A DNA stretch of 64,000 bases. Origin: Nonlabens sp. Ci31. Its GTDB lineage: Bacteria; Bacteroidota; Bacteroidia; Flavobacteriales; Flavobacteriaceae. Position 1 is the first letter of the stretch. Every line of letters begins with the position of its first letter. The position numbers were made by a program, and so were the translations under genes. This document shows, one piece after another, positions 8,780 through 16,872 of the stretch. The stretch is from assembly GCF_012974865.1 (NCBI RefSeq), contig NZ_CP043633.1, forward strand, positions 3,655,501 through 3,719,500, given 5' to 3'. The notes beneath the pieces are model-generated. The model had not been told where the DNA came from, made no database searches, and saw nothing but the letters and a program-made list of their open reading frames with translations.

Positions 8780-11110
8780 CTACCCCACCACATCCAACTT
8801 AGCAAAACGCAACAGCAGTTTTTTTAATCCGCCTACGTTGAAGTTGATTTCGGCTTTTTTCTCACCGCCTATTCCTTCGAGGTTGACAACCGTCCCCCTA
8901 CCAAAACGAGCGTGCTCGACAATCATTCCAGATTGTAACTTACCTTCAAATCCTGCTGGTGCGCTAGAATTAGTAGTTGCACGACTCACAGGACGCATCT
9001 TTCTCAACTTTCTGATTTGTTCTTCGTTAGGCTGGCTCACACTAGGTGGCGTTCCTTTTATAGGTTTGGACTGACGCAGTTTAGATTTATCCGGCTCGTC
9101 CCACATATCGTTATCCATCAAGGGTTTATAACGGTAATTATCTGGTGGCGTGGTGTATTCGATATACTGGTCATCTATTTCAGTAATAAAACGACTCGGC
9201 TCTGCATCTACTAATTTACCCCATCGGTAACGGCTTAGTGTATAAGTTAAATAAGCTTGGTGCTCTGCTCTAGTGAGTGCTACATAAAAAAGACGGCGTT
9301 CTTCTTCTAGGTCTTCGCGGGTATTCATCGCCATCCCACTAGGGAATAGATCTTCTTCCATTCCTACGATGTACAAATAAGGAAACTCCAGCCCTTTGGA
9401 CAAGTGAATGGTCATTAAAGAAACGCGATCATCATCTCCAGTATCTTTATCGAGATCTGTAGCTAGTGCTATATCTTCCAAGAATTCAGAAAGGGCTCCA
9501 CGAGCATCTGCTACTTCTTTTTGTCCTTCAACAAAATCCCGCATACCGTTAAGTAATTCCTCCATATTTTCTATACGAGAAATTCCTTCTTGGGTGCCAT
9601 CTTTTTTAAGCTCTGTAATCAGAGACGTCTTTTTCATAACGTATTCCGTCAATTCAAATACGTTTTTAGTATCGTCCAATGCTTGAAAACTCTTAATCAT
9701 CGTTACAAAGTTTTTCAACTTTGTTTTGGTCGCACTATTGATTCCAGCATCTACTCGATCTATATTTTCAATAACTTCAAACAGCGTGCGGTCGTAATGC
9801 TTTGCTGCAACAATCAATCGGTCCATAGTGGTTGCTCCTATTCCACGAGCTGGATAATTGATCACACGTTTTAGAGCTTCTTCATCTTTAGAATTAACTA
9901 CTAGACGCAAGTAAGAAAGTACATCTTTTACTTCTTTGCGCTGGTAAAAACTGAGTCCTCCATAAATACGATACGGAATATCACGCTTGCGCAACGCATC
10001 TTCCATCGCACGAGATTGTGCATTTGTTCTATACAAAATGGCAAACTTTCCATTGTCTAGCTGGTGGTTCATTTTATTCTCAAAAATAGAACCTGCTACA
10101 TAACGTCCTTCTTCAGAATCACTCATCAATCTATGAACAATAATCTTAGGTCCATCTTCATTTGATGTCCAGACTATTTTATCCAGTTTGGTTTTATTAT
10201 GCTCAATAATGGAATTTGCCGCTTCTACAATATTCTTGGTAGAGCGGTAGTTTTGTTCCAATCGGTAGGCTTTTACATTTTCATAATCTTTTTGAAAATT
10301 CAAGATGTTATTGATATTTGCACCTCTAAAAGCGTAAATCGATTGTGCATCATCTCCTACCACACAAATATTTTGAAATTTATCTGACAGGGCTTTTACG
10401 ATCAAGTATTGCGAGTGATTGGTATCTTGGTACTCATCTACGAGTATGTATTGAAACCTATTTTGATATTTGGCCAGTACTTCTGGAAATCTATTGATCA
10501 ATTCATTGGTTTTCAACAACAGATCATCAAAATCCATCGCCCCAGCTTTAAAGCATCGCTCTACATATTCTTTATAGATCTCACCAAAACGAGGTCGTCT
10601 TGCCATGGCATCTGCCTCTTGTAAATCGGCATCATTATAGTAGGCACGCACCGTGATCAAACCATTTTTAAGCGAAGAAATACGAGAGAAAATCTGTTTG
10701 TATTTATACACATCTTTATCCAGTCCCATTTCTTTGATAATGGCACTCGTTAGACGTTGAGAGTCTTGAGCATCATAAATCGTAAAATTAGTTGGATAAC
10801 CCAGCTTGTCTGCTTCCACTCGCAATAACCGGGCAAATACCGAGTGGAACGTTCCCATCCACAGGTTTTTTGCCTCTCCTGCACCGACGATCTCGCCGAT
10901 ACGTTTTTTCATCTCTTTTGCTGCTTTGTTGGTAAACGTAAGGGAGAGAATATTAAATGGATCCACACCTTGTTGCATCAAATAAGCGATGCGTATGGTG
11001 AGCACACGAGTCTTCCCAGACCCTGCACCAGCAATGATGATCATAGGACCTTCTTTTTGTAAAACAGGTTCTTTTTGGGCGTCGTTGAGTTGGGAAATAT
11101 GTTCTTGCAC
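8780..11110 (-). CDS. uvrD: UvrD/PcrA-family DNA helicase
   Basis: 776-residue superfamily 1A 3'-5' helicase for nucleotide excision and mismatch repair and for removing protein blocks. The N-terminus has the Q-motif LNDAQKEPVLQ and Walker A AGAGSGKT at 27-34. Further motifs are GTFHSVFARLLR (Ia/Ib), VDEYQDTNHSQ (II), VVGDDAQSIYAFRGA (III), EQNYRST (IV), TIHLSKGLEFPYLYIVGMEE (V) and VALTRAEHQAYLTY (VI). The C-terminal ~50 residues (SGMIVEHARFGRGTVVNLEG) form the Tudor-like RNA-polymerase-binding tail of PcrA/UvrD. The gene stands alone. PcrA and UvrD cannot be separated by name from sequence alone. Confidence 0.95.
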   Translation of the reverse strand: MQEHISQLNDAQKEPVLQKEGPMIIIAGAGSGKTRVLTIRIAYLMQQGVDPFNILSLTFTNKAAKEMKKRIGEIVGAGEAKNLWMGTFHSVFARLLRVEADKLGYPTNFTIYDAQDSQRLTSAIIKEMGLDKDVYKYKQIFSRISSLKNGLITVRAYYNDADLQEADAMARRPRFGEIYKEYVERCFKAGAMDFDDLLLKTNELINRFPEVLAKYQNRFQYILVDEYQDTNHSQYLIVKALSDKFQNICVVGDDAQSIYAFRGANINNILNFQKDYENVKAYRLEQNYRSTKNIVEAANSIIEHNKTKLDKIVWTSNEDGPKIIVHRLMSDSEEGRYVAGSIFENKMNHQLDNGKFAILYRTNAQSRAMEDALRKRDIPYRIYGGLSFYQRKEVKDVLSYLRLVVNSKDEEALKRVINYPARGIGATTMDRLIVAAKHYDRTLFEVIENIDRVDAGINSATKTKLKNFVTMIKSFQALDDTKNVFELTEYVMKKTSLITELKKDGTQEGISRIENMEELLNGMRDFVEGQKEVADARGALSEFLEDIALATDLDKDTGDDDRVSLMTIHLSKGLEFPYLYIVGMEEDLFPSGMAMNTREDLEEERRLFYVALTRAEHQAYLTYTLSRYRWGKLVDAEPSRFITEIDDQYIEYTTPPDNYRYKPLMDNDMWDEPDKSKLRQSKPIKGTPPSVSQPNEEQIRKLRKMRPVSRATTNSSAPAGFEGKLQSGMIVEHARFGRGTVVNLEGIGGEKKAEINFNVGGLKKLLLRFAKLDVVG

Positions 11111-11228
11111 TGGTCTTCTTTTTCTAGTTTATAAAGATAGGGTTTGTAGTGGTGTCGCTTTCCTTTATTTTACTTTCTTTAATAACAATTCATCACCAAA
11201 ACCACAGATGAAATGCCTGTTTTTAGTT

Positions 11229-11244
11229 CGCTTTCGCGAAAGCG
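11229..11244. repeat. CGCTTTCGCGAAAGCG palindrome, copy 2 (intergenic)
   Basis: Exact 16 bp palindrome followed by GAATTA, upstream of uvrD. With copy 1 it shares the flank TCGCTTTCGCGAAAGCGGAA. Confidence 0.9.
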
Positions 11245-11390
11245 GAATTAATAAAGTTTATCCAGTTCGATAACAAGATCTAAAAAGAACAAAAACCTAA
11301 TCATTTTCAAAATTAAGCATAATAAGAATTAACATTCATTATCAAAAAACTTGCGAGTTTTCTTTTTTTTAAAATTGATGTATCGTTAAC

Positions 11391-11476
11391 TGTTTTGACC
11401 CCTATAAAACAAGAGTATTCTTTTAAATTTCGTTAGTTAAATTATGCGGTTAATTTATTCATCAAAATCAAGTGTT
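11391..11476 (-). mobile_element. Relic end of an IS3-family element
   Basis: From TGTTTTGACC onward, 86 bp match the end of the complete IS3 element at 23370-23455 with two differences. The match includes the terminal repeat and the last codons of orfB (HLILMNKLTA then stop) on the minus strand. The two differences (both TTA/TTG for Leu) are synonymous. The match stops at 11476 and no other part of the element remains, so this is a remnant of a past insertion. Confidence 0.85.
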
Positions 11477-11802
11477 CGCCCGCGACAGTTTACTATTGGT
11501 TTTAATTACACACTTTGATGTTTTAGGGATCTTTATAGTGTTCTCGTTTTAGATAATGTAGCATAATAATCAGCCGTTATCCAATAAAAAAAGCGCTATT
11601 GGGGCTGCGGCTTAAGGTCCAATCACAGCCTTCTTTTGAAGTTCATAAAACAGTTGCAGGATTGATGATTTTACGGATGCAATTTCATTATTAGACTTTT
11701 AAACCTTGTTTTCAAGCGATGTTGTGTATTTGAATCTTAAAATGGCTCTCGATAGCAAATAACCCCTTATTTTTGATCTTTTAATATCATTAAAACTCCA
11801 TT

Positions 11803-12321
11803 ATGCAAGACCTTATATTCACCCTTTTTCAAACTTTATTACCTGCCTTTTTAGTGGCAGTAATTGCCTATTATTTTCTTTCTTCCTATATGAAAAATGA
11901 AGAACGAAGAAGAAGGTATATAACTGTAAGAGAGTCACAGGTAAAAACGCTTCCTACTCGCATGGCAGCTTATGAGCGCCTGGTTCTTTTTCTAGAACGT
12001 ATAAAACCAGCAAGTCTGGTAGTGAGAACCAAACCCGGTAATATGACAAAAGCAGATTATGAGCAAACTCTTATTGCTGCTATAGAGCTGGAGTTTGAAC
12101 ACAATATTGCGCAACAAGTATATGTCAGTGAAGAATGCTGGAATATCATACGTGCTGCAAAAAATACCACCATTCAAAAATTACGTCAGGTATCCATGAG
12201 TGATAAAGTCTCTACTGCCGACGGATTGCGCCAAGCGATACTTAACGACCTGATGGATAAACGCGCTCCCAGTGCAACGGCTATAAGCTTTTTAAAGATC
12301 GAAGTGAATGATTTGTTTTAA
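11803..12321 (+). CDS. Single-pass membrane protein, conserved in flavobacteria
   Basis: 172 residues. One transmembrane helix (about residues 4-27, LIFTLFQTLLPAFLVAVIAY) is followed by a basic stop-transfer patch (NEERRRRY) and a helical cytosolic domain. The pattern MAAYERLVLFLERIKP and LEFEHNIAQQVYVSEECWNIIRAAK looks like a small uncharacterised family seen in many Flavobacteriaceae (from memory). It has no catalytic motif. It is monocistronic, with no co-directional neighbour. Function is unknown; the coding call rests on good protein-like composition and an ATG start. Confidence 0.75.
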   Translation: MQDLIFTLFQTLLPAFLVAVIAYYFLSSYMKNEERRRRYITVRESQVKTLPTRMAAYERLVLFLERIKPASLVVRTKPGNMTKADYEQTLIAAIELEFEHNIAQQVYVSEECWNIIRAAKNTTIQKLRQVSMSDKVSTADGLRQAILNDLMDKRAPSATAISFLKIEVNDLF

Positions 12322-12665
12322 TGGAGTTTAATTCAATAGCACAAGTGATTCTAAACCAATCTGGAAGGGTGATTTTTTTCTTAATAACGCCCGAGATGAG
12401 ATGAGCAGATTCTGAACAAATCTGGAAGAAGCTTTACTTCTTTATAGGAGCTTTCTAGCACCCTATTTTCCAGAATGACAACTTTATTACTGGCTTTTGA
12501 AATAGTTACAAGTCTGGCGAGTACATCAAACTACTGCGCAAATATGCCAGCGCAGCGAGTAAAATCATCGACTTACTGCTTACTTGCATCCCGATAGCTA
12601 TAGGGAGATATTGAGAACCAGATAGCTACTGAAACTGAAACTACGACTTAAAATAACACTCCAAT
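12322..12665. other. Intergenic region, imperfect palindrome
   Basis: 344 bp between converging genes. The words CAATCTGGAAG and CAAATCTGGAAG recur at about 12356 and 12416. An imperfect palindrome, CCCGATAGCTATAGGGA, lies near 12590. I see no gene and no strong terminator. Confidence 0.5.
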
Positions 12666-14762
12666 CTAATTCAATCCTAAAACTCGCTTTAATATTTCCT
12701 GACTCTTCGTATCAAAATTGCCTAGGGACTGATCAATGAAGAATTGACCGTTTTCTCTTTTGTATTGGGCTTTTAAAATACCACGTGCATTTTCATAAAA
12801 TCGCCATACATGATGCAAACTGGCATTCATCAGGTCTGTATAATTTTGCTGACTCATGGCGTCGAGATTGATCAAGTAATCAAAAGCCGCTGTTCTAGTT
12901 TCTGTGCTGTATTCGGAACCCGTATATGCTTGTAAGCGAACTAAAAAAGGCAATAATTCTTCATTAGTATAGCCGGTAGAATTGAGTGCCAATACGATCC
13001 ATGCCATATCCAAGCTAGAATTTATTTCCTTCCATTGTGCTCTTGCGCTTTCTAAAACCGCTCTTTTATCGCTGGCGTCATTCCACAATAAAAACAACAC
13101 GGACTCTCTAGTCACATAGGAGGCATCATTAAGCATACTCGTAATCAATTCCCGATTCTTATCGTTTAAAGTTGGCGTGCTTAAAACAATAAGCTGATTC
13201 ACCTCTACATCGTTCAATGCTGCTGCTTGCTGTAACAGCTCGTATTTCTTATCATTATCATGAATGCTCAACTGAGCCACCATTTCTTTTACCATTACCG
13301 TTTCAACGGGTTTTTGAAGTGTTTCTTTATACGAGTTATAAGACTCTTCAAAAGTAGAAATACGTCTTGCAGAAAGTTGAAGGTATTGTTCCATGACAGG
13401 CTGTTTTCTCAGTATTCTCAAAGCTTCGGCAGTAGGGAATACTTCTGAAGTCAGCCATGTTGCTTTAAAATCGGTTAAATCTTTTTCACTGACCTGAGCC
13501 ACCACATCGAGAAAACTAGCTGTCGTGACATTTTGATACTTGTTTTTTATCAGGTACCTGGTGACGCTTTCGCGAAAGCTCAACACTCCAACCTCCTCTT
13601 TTAACGCATGTAACGCCCAAGCTCCATGTTGGTAAAACGTAAGCGAATTTGCCTTTGCATTTAGCAGTGCAGTGCTATTTCCATTAGCTGTTTGCTCGTT
13701 CAAAGCCTCTGCATATTCAAATAATTGTGCTTGAAAATAGGAGTTCCCGTATAAGTTTTCCTCTGCTAATAAGGCATAATAACTGGCAAATCCTTCGTGC
13801 AACCAGTGGTGTTTTGCTTCTGTTTCTGTCACCAGATCACCAAACCATTGATGTGCCAGCTCGTGTGCGTTTACGTTTACATAGCTGCGGTCGTTAGCAC
13901 CTAACTCGTCTGTAAAAAATTCGTCGTTAAAGATGGTCATCCCAGTGTTTTCCATACCTGAATACAAGAAATCTTTTACTGGAACTTGCTTGTAATTTTG
14001 CCATGGATAAGCAACTCCTATCTCACCCTCTAAGAAATCAAAGATCTCTTTAGAATGTTGATAGGTAGGTGCAACCTTAGATTCTTGATTGTCGTAATAA
14101 TAGAATTCCAGCGGTATTCCAGAAGCGCTGCTATCTCTTTTTACTTGATAATCTCCTGCGGCAAGAGCGACCAGATAACTGGACATGGGTTTTTCCATTG
14201 TATAATTCCAAGTCTTTGTTTCTTTGCCTTCAGTAACTGTAACTAGTTTACCATTTGCGATGACGCGTTTTGATACTGGGGCAGTAATCGATAAATTCCA
14301 AATCATTTTGTCATTCATATCATCGATACTCGGCAGCCAGTTGCTGGTGTACTTCCCTTGCCCTTGCGTCCAGACTTGATCCCATAAGCGATCTTTATCT
14401 TTATCAATGTGGTACATGGCTTTAGAAGGGTAACTGGTAAATTTAACGGTAAGCTCCAGAACATCACCTGTATGAAAAGGGGCTTCAATAACTAATTTTT
14501 CTCCGTCATAAATAGATTTCACTTTATTACCTTCTATCAAAACTTGATGACCCACCAGGTTTTTTGCATCTAAGAATATAGAAGACGTATTCTTTAAAAT
14601 TTGCAGATCAAAAAGAACGGATCCTTTGACCTCATTAGAAAATGGGTCTAATTGTATCACTACTTTTGCTTTTTGAAAATCAACCGTTTCTAACTGGCTA
14701 GACGTATTTTGAGATTGTGATAAAAACACAGCTAACAACGCAATAATTGTGATCCATTTCAT
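12666..14762 (-). CDS. Secreted M1-family aminopeptidase
   Basis: 698-residue zinc metallopeptidase of the M1 (gluzincin) family that removes N-terminal residues from peptides. A signal peptide of about 22 residues sends it to the periplasm or outside. The substrate-binding GMENTG motif is near residue 269; the zinc site HELAHQWFGDLV lies near residue 298, with the third ligand Glu in HEGFASYYA about 20 residues later. The C-terminal ~250 residues are the helical HEAT-like domain. A GCTTTCGCGAAAGC palindrome within the gene (13565-13580) encodes SFRES in GVLSFRESVTRYL. All catalytic residues are present, in contrast to the M1-like gene at 29543. Confidence 0.93.
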   Translation of the reverse strand: MKWITIIALLAVFLSQSQNTSSQLETVDFQKAKVVIQLDPFSNEVKGSVLFDLQILKNTSSIFLDAKNLVGHQVLIEGNKVKSIYDGEKLVIEAPFHTGDVLELTVKFTSYPSKAMYHIDKDKDRLWDQVWTQGQGKYTSNWLPSIDDMNDKMIWNLSITAPVSKRVIANGKLVTVTEGKETKTWNYTMEKPMSSYLVALAAGDYQVKRDSSASGIPLEFYYYDNQESKVAPTYQHSKEIFDFLEGEIGVAYPWQNYKQVPVKDFLYSGMENTGMTIFNDEFFTDELGANDRSYVNVNAHELAHQWFGDLVTETEAKHHWLHEGFASYYALLAEENLYGNSYFQAQLFEYAEALNEQTANGNSTALLNAKANSLTFYQHGAWALHALKEEVGVLSFRESVTRYLIKNKYQNVTTASFLDVVAQVSEKDLTDFKATWLTSEVFPTAEALRILRKQPVMEQYLQLSARRISTFEESYNSYKETLQKPVETVMVKEMVAQLSIHDNDKKYELLQQAAALNDVEVNQLIVLSTPTLNDKNRELITSMLNDASYVTRESVLFLLWNDASDKRAVLESARAQWKEINSSLDMAWIVLALNSTGYTNEELLPFLVRLQAYTGSEYSTETRTAAFDYLINLDAMSQQNYTDLMNASLHHVWRFYENARGILKAQYKRENGQFFIDQSLGNFDTKSQEILKRVLGLN
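13565..13580. repeat. GCTTTCGCGAAAGC palindrome, copy 3 (in M1 peptidase)
   Basis: Fifteen of 16 bases match the full palindrome; the 14-mer core is exact. On the coding strand it reads in the phase giving S-F-R-E-S. Confidence 0.9.
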
Positions 14763-14919
14763 AGAGGCGAAAAATACAAAAGATGTACCGCAATTAACTC
14801 GTTACTTCTTATGCTTAACTTTTATTAACGCTATGGTATTTACCATCACATCAATTTTTATACAACTGTTTACACACTAAGCAGAGAAACCTTTATTTTC
14901 GCAGCTAAAACACTTCCAC

Positions 14920-15450
14920 TTGTACGAAAAAAGCTTTCCGCATAAACGATTTGGCCTCACACTAGAATTTCTAGAAAAGCACATTCCTAAAACAGATCAC
15001 ATTCTGGATTTAGGAGTGGAAAATCCGTTTACGGTTATAATGAAAGAAGCTGGATATCAAGTTTCTAATACGAGCGGAGAAGATCTAGATGACGACACCT
15101 CATCTATAGAAAATTTTAAAGGTGAAGTAGTAACTGCTTTTGAGATTTTTGAACATTTAGTCTCCCCTTACACCTCACTTAAAGCGATTCCTTGTGGTAA
15201 ATGTATAATTAGTGTGCCGTTAAAACTTTGGTTCACGACTGCTTATCGGAATAAAAAAGATATTAGAGATCAGCACTATCATGAATTTGAACCTTGGCAA
15301 CTGGATTATGTACTAGAAAAAGCAGGTTGGAAGGTAGTCGATCGCATCAAGTTTACCAATCCCGTAAAGAAATTTGGAATCCGTCCACTTCTTAGAAAAT
15401 TTACAGACCGCTATTATGTAGTGTATTGTGAAAAGACAAATCCTTCTTAA
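14920..15450 (+). CDS. Class I SAM-dependent methyltransferase-like protein
   Basis: 176 residues starting at TTG (14920); no ATG fits, and MYEKSFPHKRFGLTLEFLEKH matches the expected N-terminus of this family. The SAM-binding region is recognisable as DHILDLGVENPFTVIMKEAGYQV (residues 26-48), followed by the acidic SGEDLDDD and FEIFEHLVSP, as in small bacterial methyltransferases. It ends 3 bp before a glycosyltransferase gene that also begins with TTG, so the two are very likely co-transcribed and may modify a glycan or glycolipid. The glycine-rich loop is weak (LGVEN), so activity is likely but unproven. Confidence 0.75.
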   Translation: MYEKSFPHKRFGLTLEFLEKHIPKTDHILDLGVENPFTVIMKEAGYQVSNTSGEDLDDDTSSIENFKGEVVTAFEIFEHLVSPYTSLKAIPCGKCIISVPLKLWFTTAYRNKKDIRDQHYHEFEPWQLDYVLEKAGWKVVDRIKFTNPVKKFGIRPLLRKFTDRYYVVYCEKTNPS

Positions 15451-15453
15451 ATT

Positions 15454-16338
15454 TTGAAAATAGCCATCATCATACCAGCTCACAATGAAGAGCTATTCAT
15501 ACACTTGACGCTAGACAGTCTGGTGCAGCAATCACTGGCAGCAACTCAAATAGTAGTAGTAGATGACAATTCTACCGACCGTACTTTTGAAATCGCTAGC
15601 TCCTACTCGACTTCTTTACCCATAAAAGTGGTACGAACTTCGTCTAGTGCAGAGAATATACCTGGTTCTAAAGTCATACAGGCATTTAACTTCGCCCTTT
15701 CTCAAATAGATCTAGCAGATTTTGACATCATTTGTAAGTACGATGCTGACTTAATTTTTCCTTCTAATTATTTGGAGCAGATAGCAACTCGTTTTTACGC
15801 CATACCTACCGGTAAGAAGGAAGACAAAACTATAGGTATGGTTGCTGGACACTGCACGATCCTTAAAGAGGGTCACTGGGAAATTGAAAACCAAAACAAT
15901 CCAGATCATATAAGAGGCGCACTCAAAGCCTACAGACGAGAATGCTTCCAACAAATAGGCGGACTCCAACCCAGTATAGGATGGGACACCGTGGACGAAA
16001 TGCTGGCGCGTTTTTACGGTTGGACCGTAGTTACCATTCCAGAATTACATGTAAAACACTTAAAACCTACTGGAGCGGCTTATAATGCAAAATCCAAATA
16101 CCTGCAAGGAGAAGCTTTTTATAAAATGCGTTATGGCAAGTTACTTACTTTTATAACTGCCTTAAAAATGGCCTGGAATAAAAAACACTTTAACCTGATC
16201 ACCGATTACTTAAAAGGCTACCAACTGGCACAAAAAAACAACCTTGCTCCACTGTTAACAGAAGAACAAGGTCGTTTTATAAGGAAGTACCGATGGAACG
16301 GTATTACATCTAAGTTGGGATTTCCTTCTAGAAATTAA
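15454..16338 (+). CDS. Family 2 glycosyltransferase
   Basis: 294 residues with the GT-A fold. The N-terminus IAIIIPAHNEELFIHLTLDSL and VVVDDNSTDRTFEIA is the GT2 nucleotide-sugar site; the metal-binding DAD is in CKYDADLIFPSNY near residue 91; the catalytic-loop equivalent is QPSIGWDTVDEML near 173-185. It has no transmembrane helix. It transfers a sugar from an NDP-sugar to an unknown acceptor, probably a surface glycan. It starts at TTG, 3 bp after the methyltransferase gene, and its end overlaps the 3' end of the convergent barrel gene by 11 bp. Confidence 0.88.
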   Translation: MKIAIIIPAHNEELFIHLTLDSLVQQSLAATQIVVVDDNSTDRTFEIASSYSTSLPIKVVRTSSSAENIPGSKVIQAFNFALSQIDLADFDIICKYDADLIFPSNYLEQIATRFYAIPTGKKEDKTIGMVAGHCTILKEGHWEIENQNNPDHIRGALKAYRRECFQQIGGLQPSIGWDTVDEMLARFYGWTVVTIPELHVKHLKPTGAAYNAKSKYLQGEAFYKMRYGKLLTFITALKMAWNKKHFNLITDYLKGYQLAQKNNLAPLLTEEQGRFIRKYRWNGITSKLGFPSRN

Positions 16339-16819
16339 ATGCCAAACCAAAACTCACATTGAACTGATTGTAAATTTCTTCCGCTGGTGTTAGATCTTCT
16401 GTTTTATACTTTGCTAATGGAAAAGCTGCTTCTGTATACACTCCAAAACCATCTGTAAAGAAATACCTCGCACCTAAGTGCCCACCGAAATTTTTAGTGC
16501 TAAAGGCAAGACCAGGATAAAGGTCAAACATAGGATCGATGTTTAAAACGTTACCTATGTTAGCATTGAAACGCAATTTCACAGCGGCTCTTTCATCAAA
16601 GTTAGCGTCTATGCTATCGTCGAGACTTAGTGCATAATTCAAGCCTAGACCCATAGAAAAGTTTTCTGCTACTCCAAAATCGTAGGTTCCTTGAATTCCT
16701 GTAGCCCCACTTTGAAAGTCAGCTCCTATTTGTACTTTTTGATCTCCTTTACCTGCAAATATTTGAGCATTTGCGGTTACACCAGCTACAAGAGCTGCGA
16801 TAAATAGTATTTTTTTCAT
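16328..16819 (-). CDS. Small outer-membrane beta-barrel protein
   Basis: 163 residues. A signal peptide (MKKILFIAALVAGVTANAQ) precedes alternating beta strands rich in Gly and aromatic residues, and the C-terminus is FNVSFGLAFNF, ending in Phe as outer-membrane barrels do. It resembles OmpX/OmpW-size porin-like proteins of Bacteroidota without known substrate. It overlaps the convergent glycosyltransferase gene by 11 bp. Confidence 0.85.
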   Translation of the reverse strand: MKKILFIAALVAGVTANAQIFAGKGDQKVQIGADFQSGATGIQGTYDFGVAENFSMGLGLNYALSLDDSIDANFDERAAVKLRFNANIGNVLNIDPMFDLYPGLAFSTKNFGGHLGARYFFTDGFGVYTEAAFPLAKYKTEDLTPAEEIYNQFNVSFGLAFNF

Positions 16820-16842
16820 GTTGTTCCTTTAATTTTCCATTA

Positions 16843-16850
16843 CAAATATA
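16843..16850 (-). promoter_or_regulatory. Candidate -7 element of barrel gene
   Basis: The minus strand reads TATATTTG, an exact match to the Bacteroidota -7 consensus TAnnTTTG, 24 bp before the ATG. I do not see a -33 TTTG at the right spacing, so confidence is limited. Confidence 0.4.
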
Positions 16851-16872
16851 GGATTATCAGGGCAAAGTACTA

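Larger units (their letters stand above)
11111..11802. other. Long intergenic region with palindrome and IS3 relic
   Basis: 692 bp without an intact gene. It holds a copy of the 16 bp palindrome (11229-11244) and an 86 bp relic of an IS3-family end (11391-11476). From 11477 to 11802 I see only AT-rich sequence with no clear ORF, terminator or RNA gene. Confidence 0.7.
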
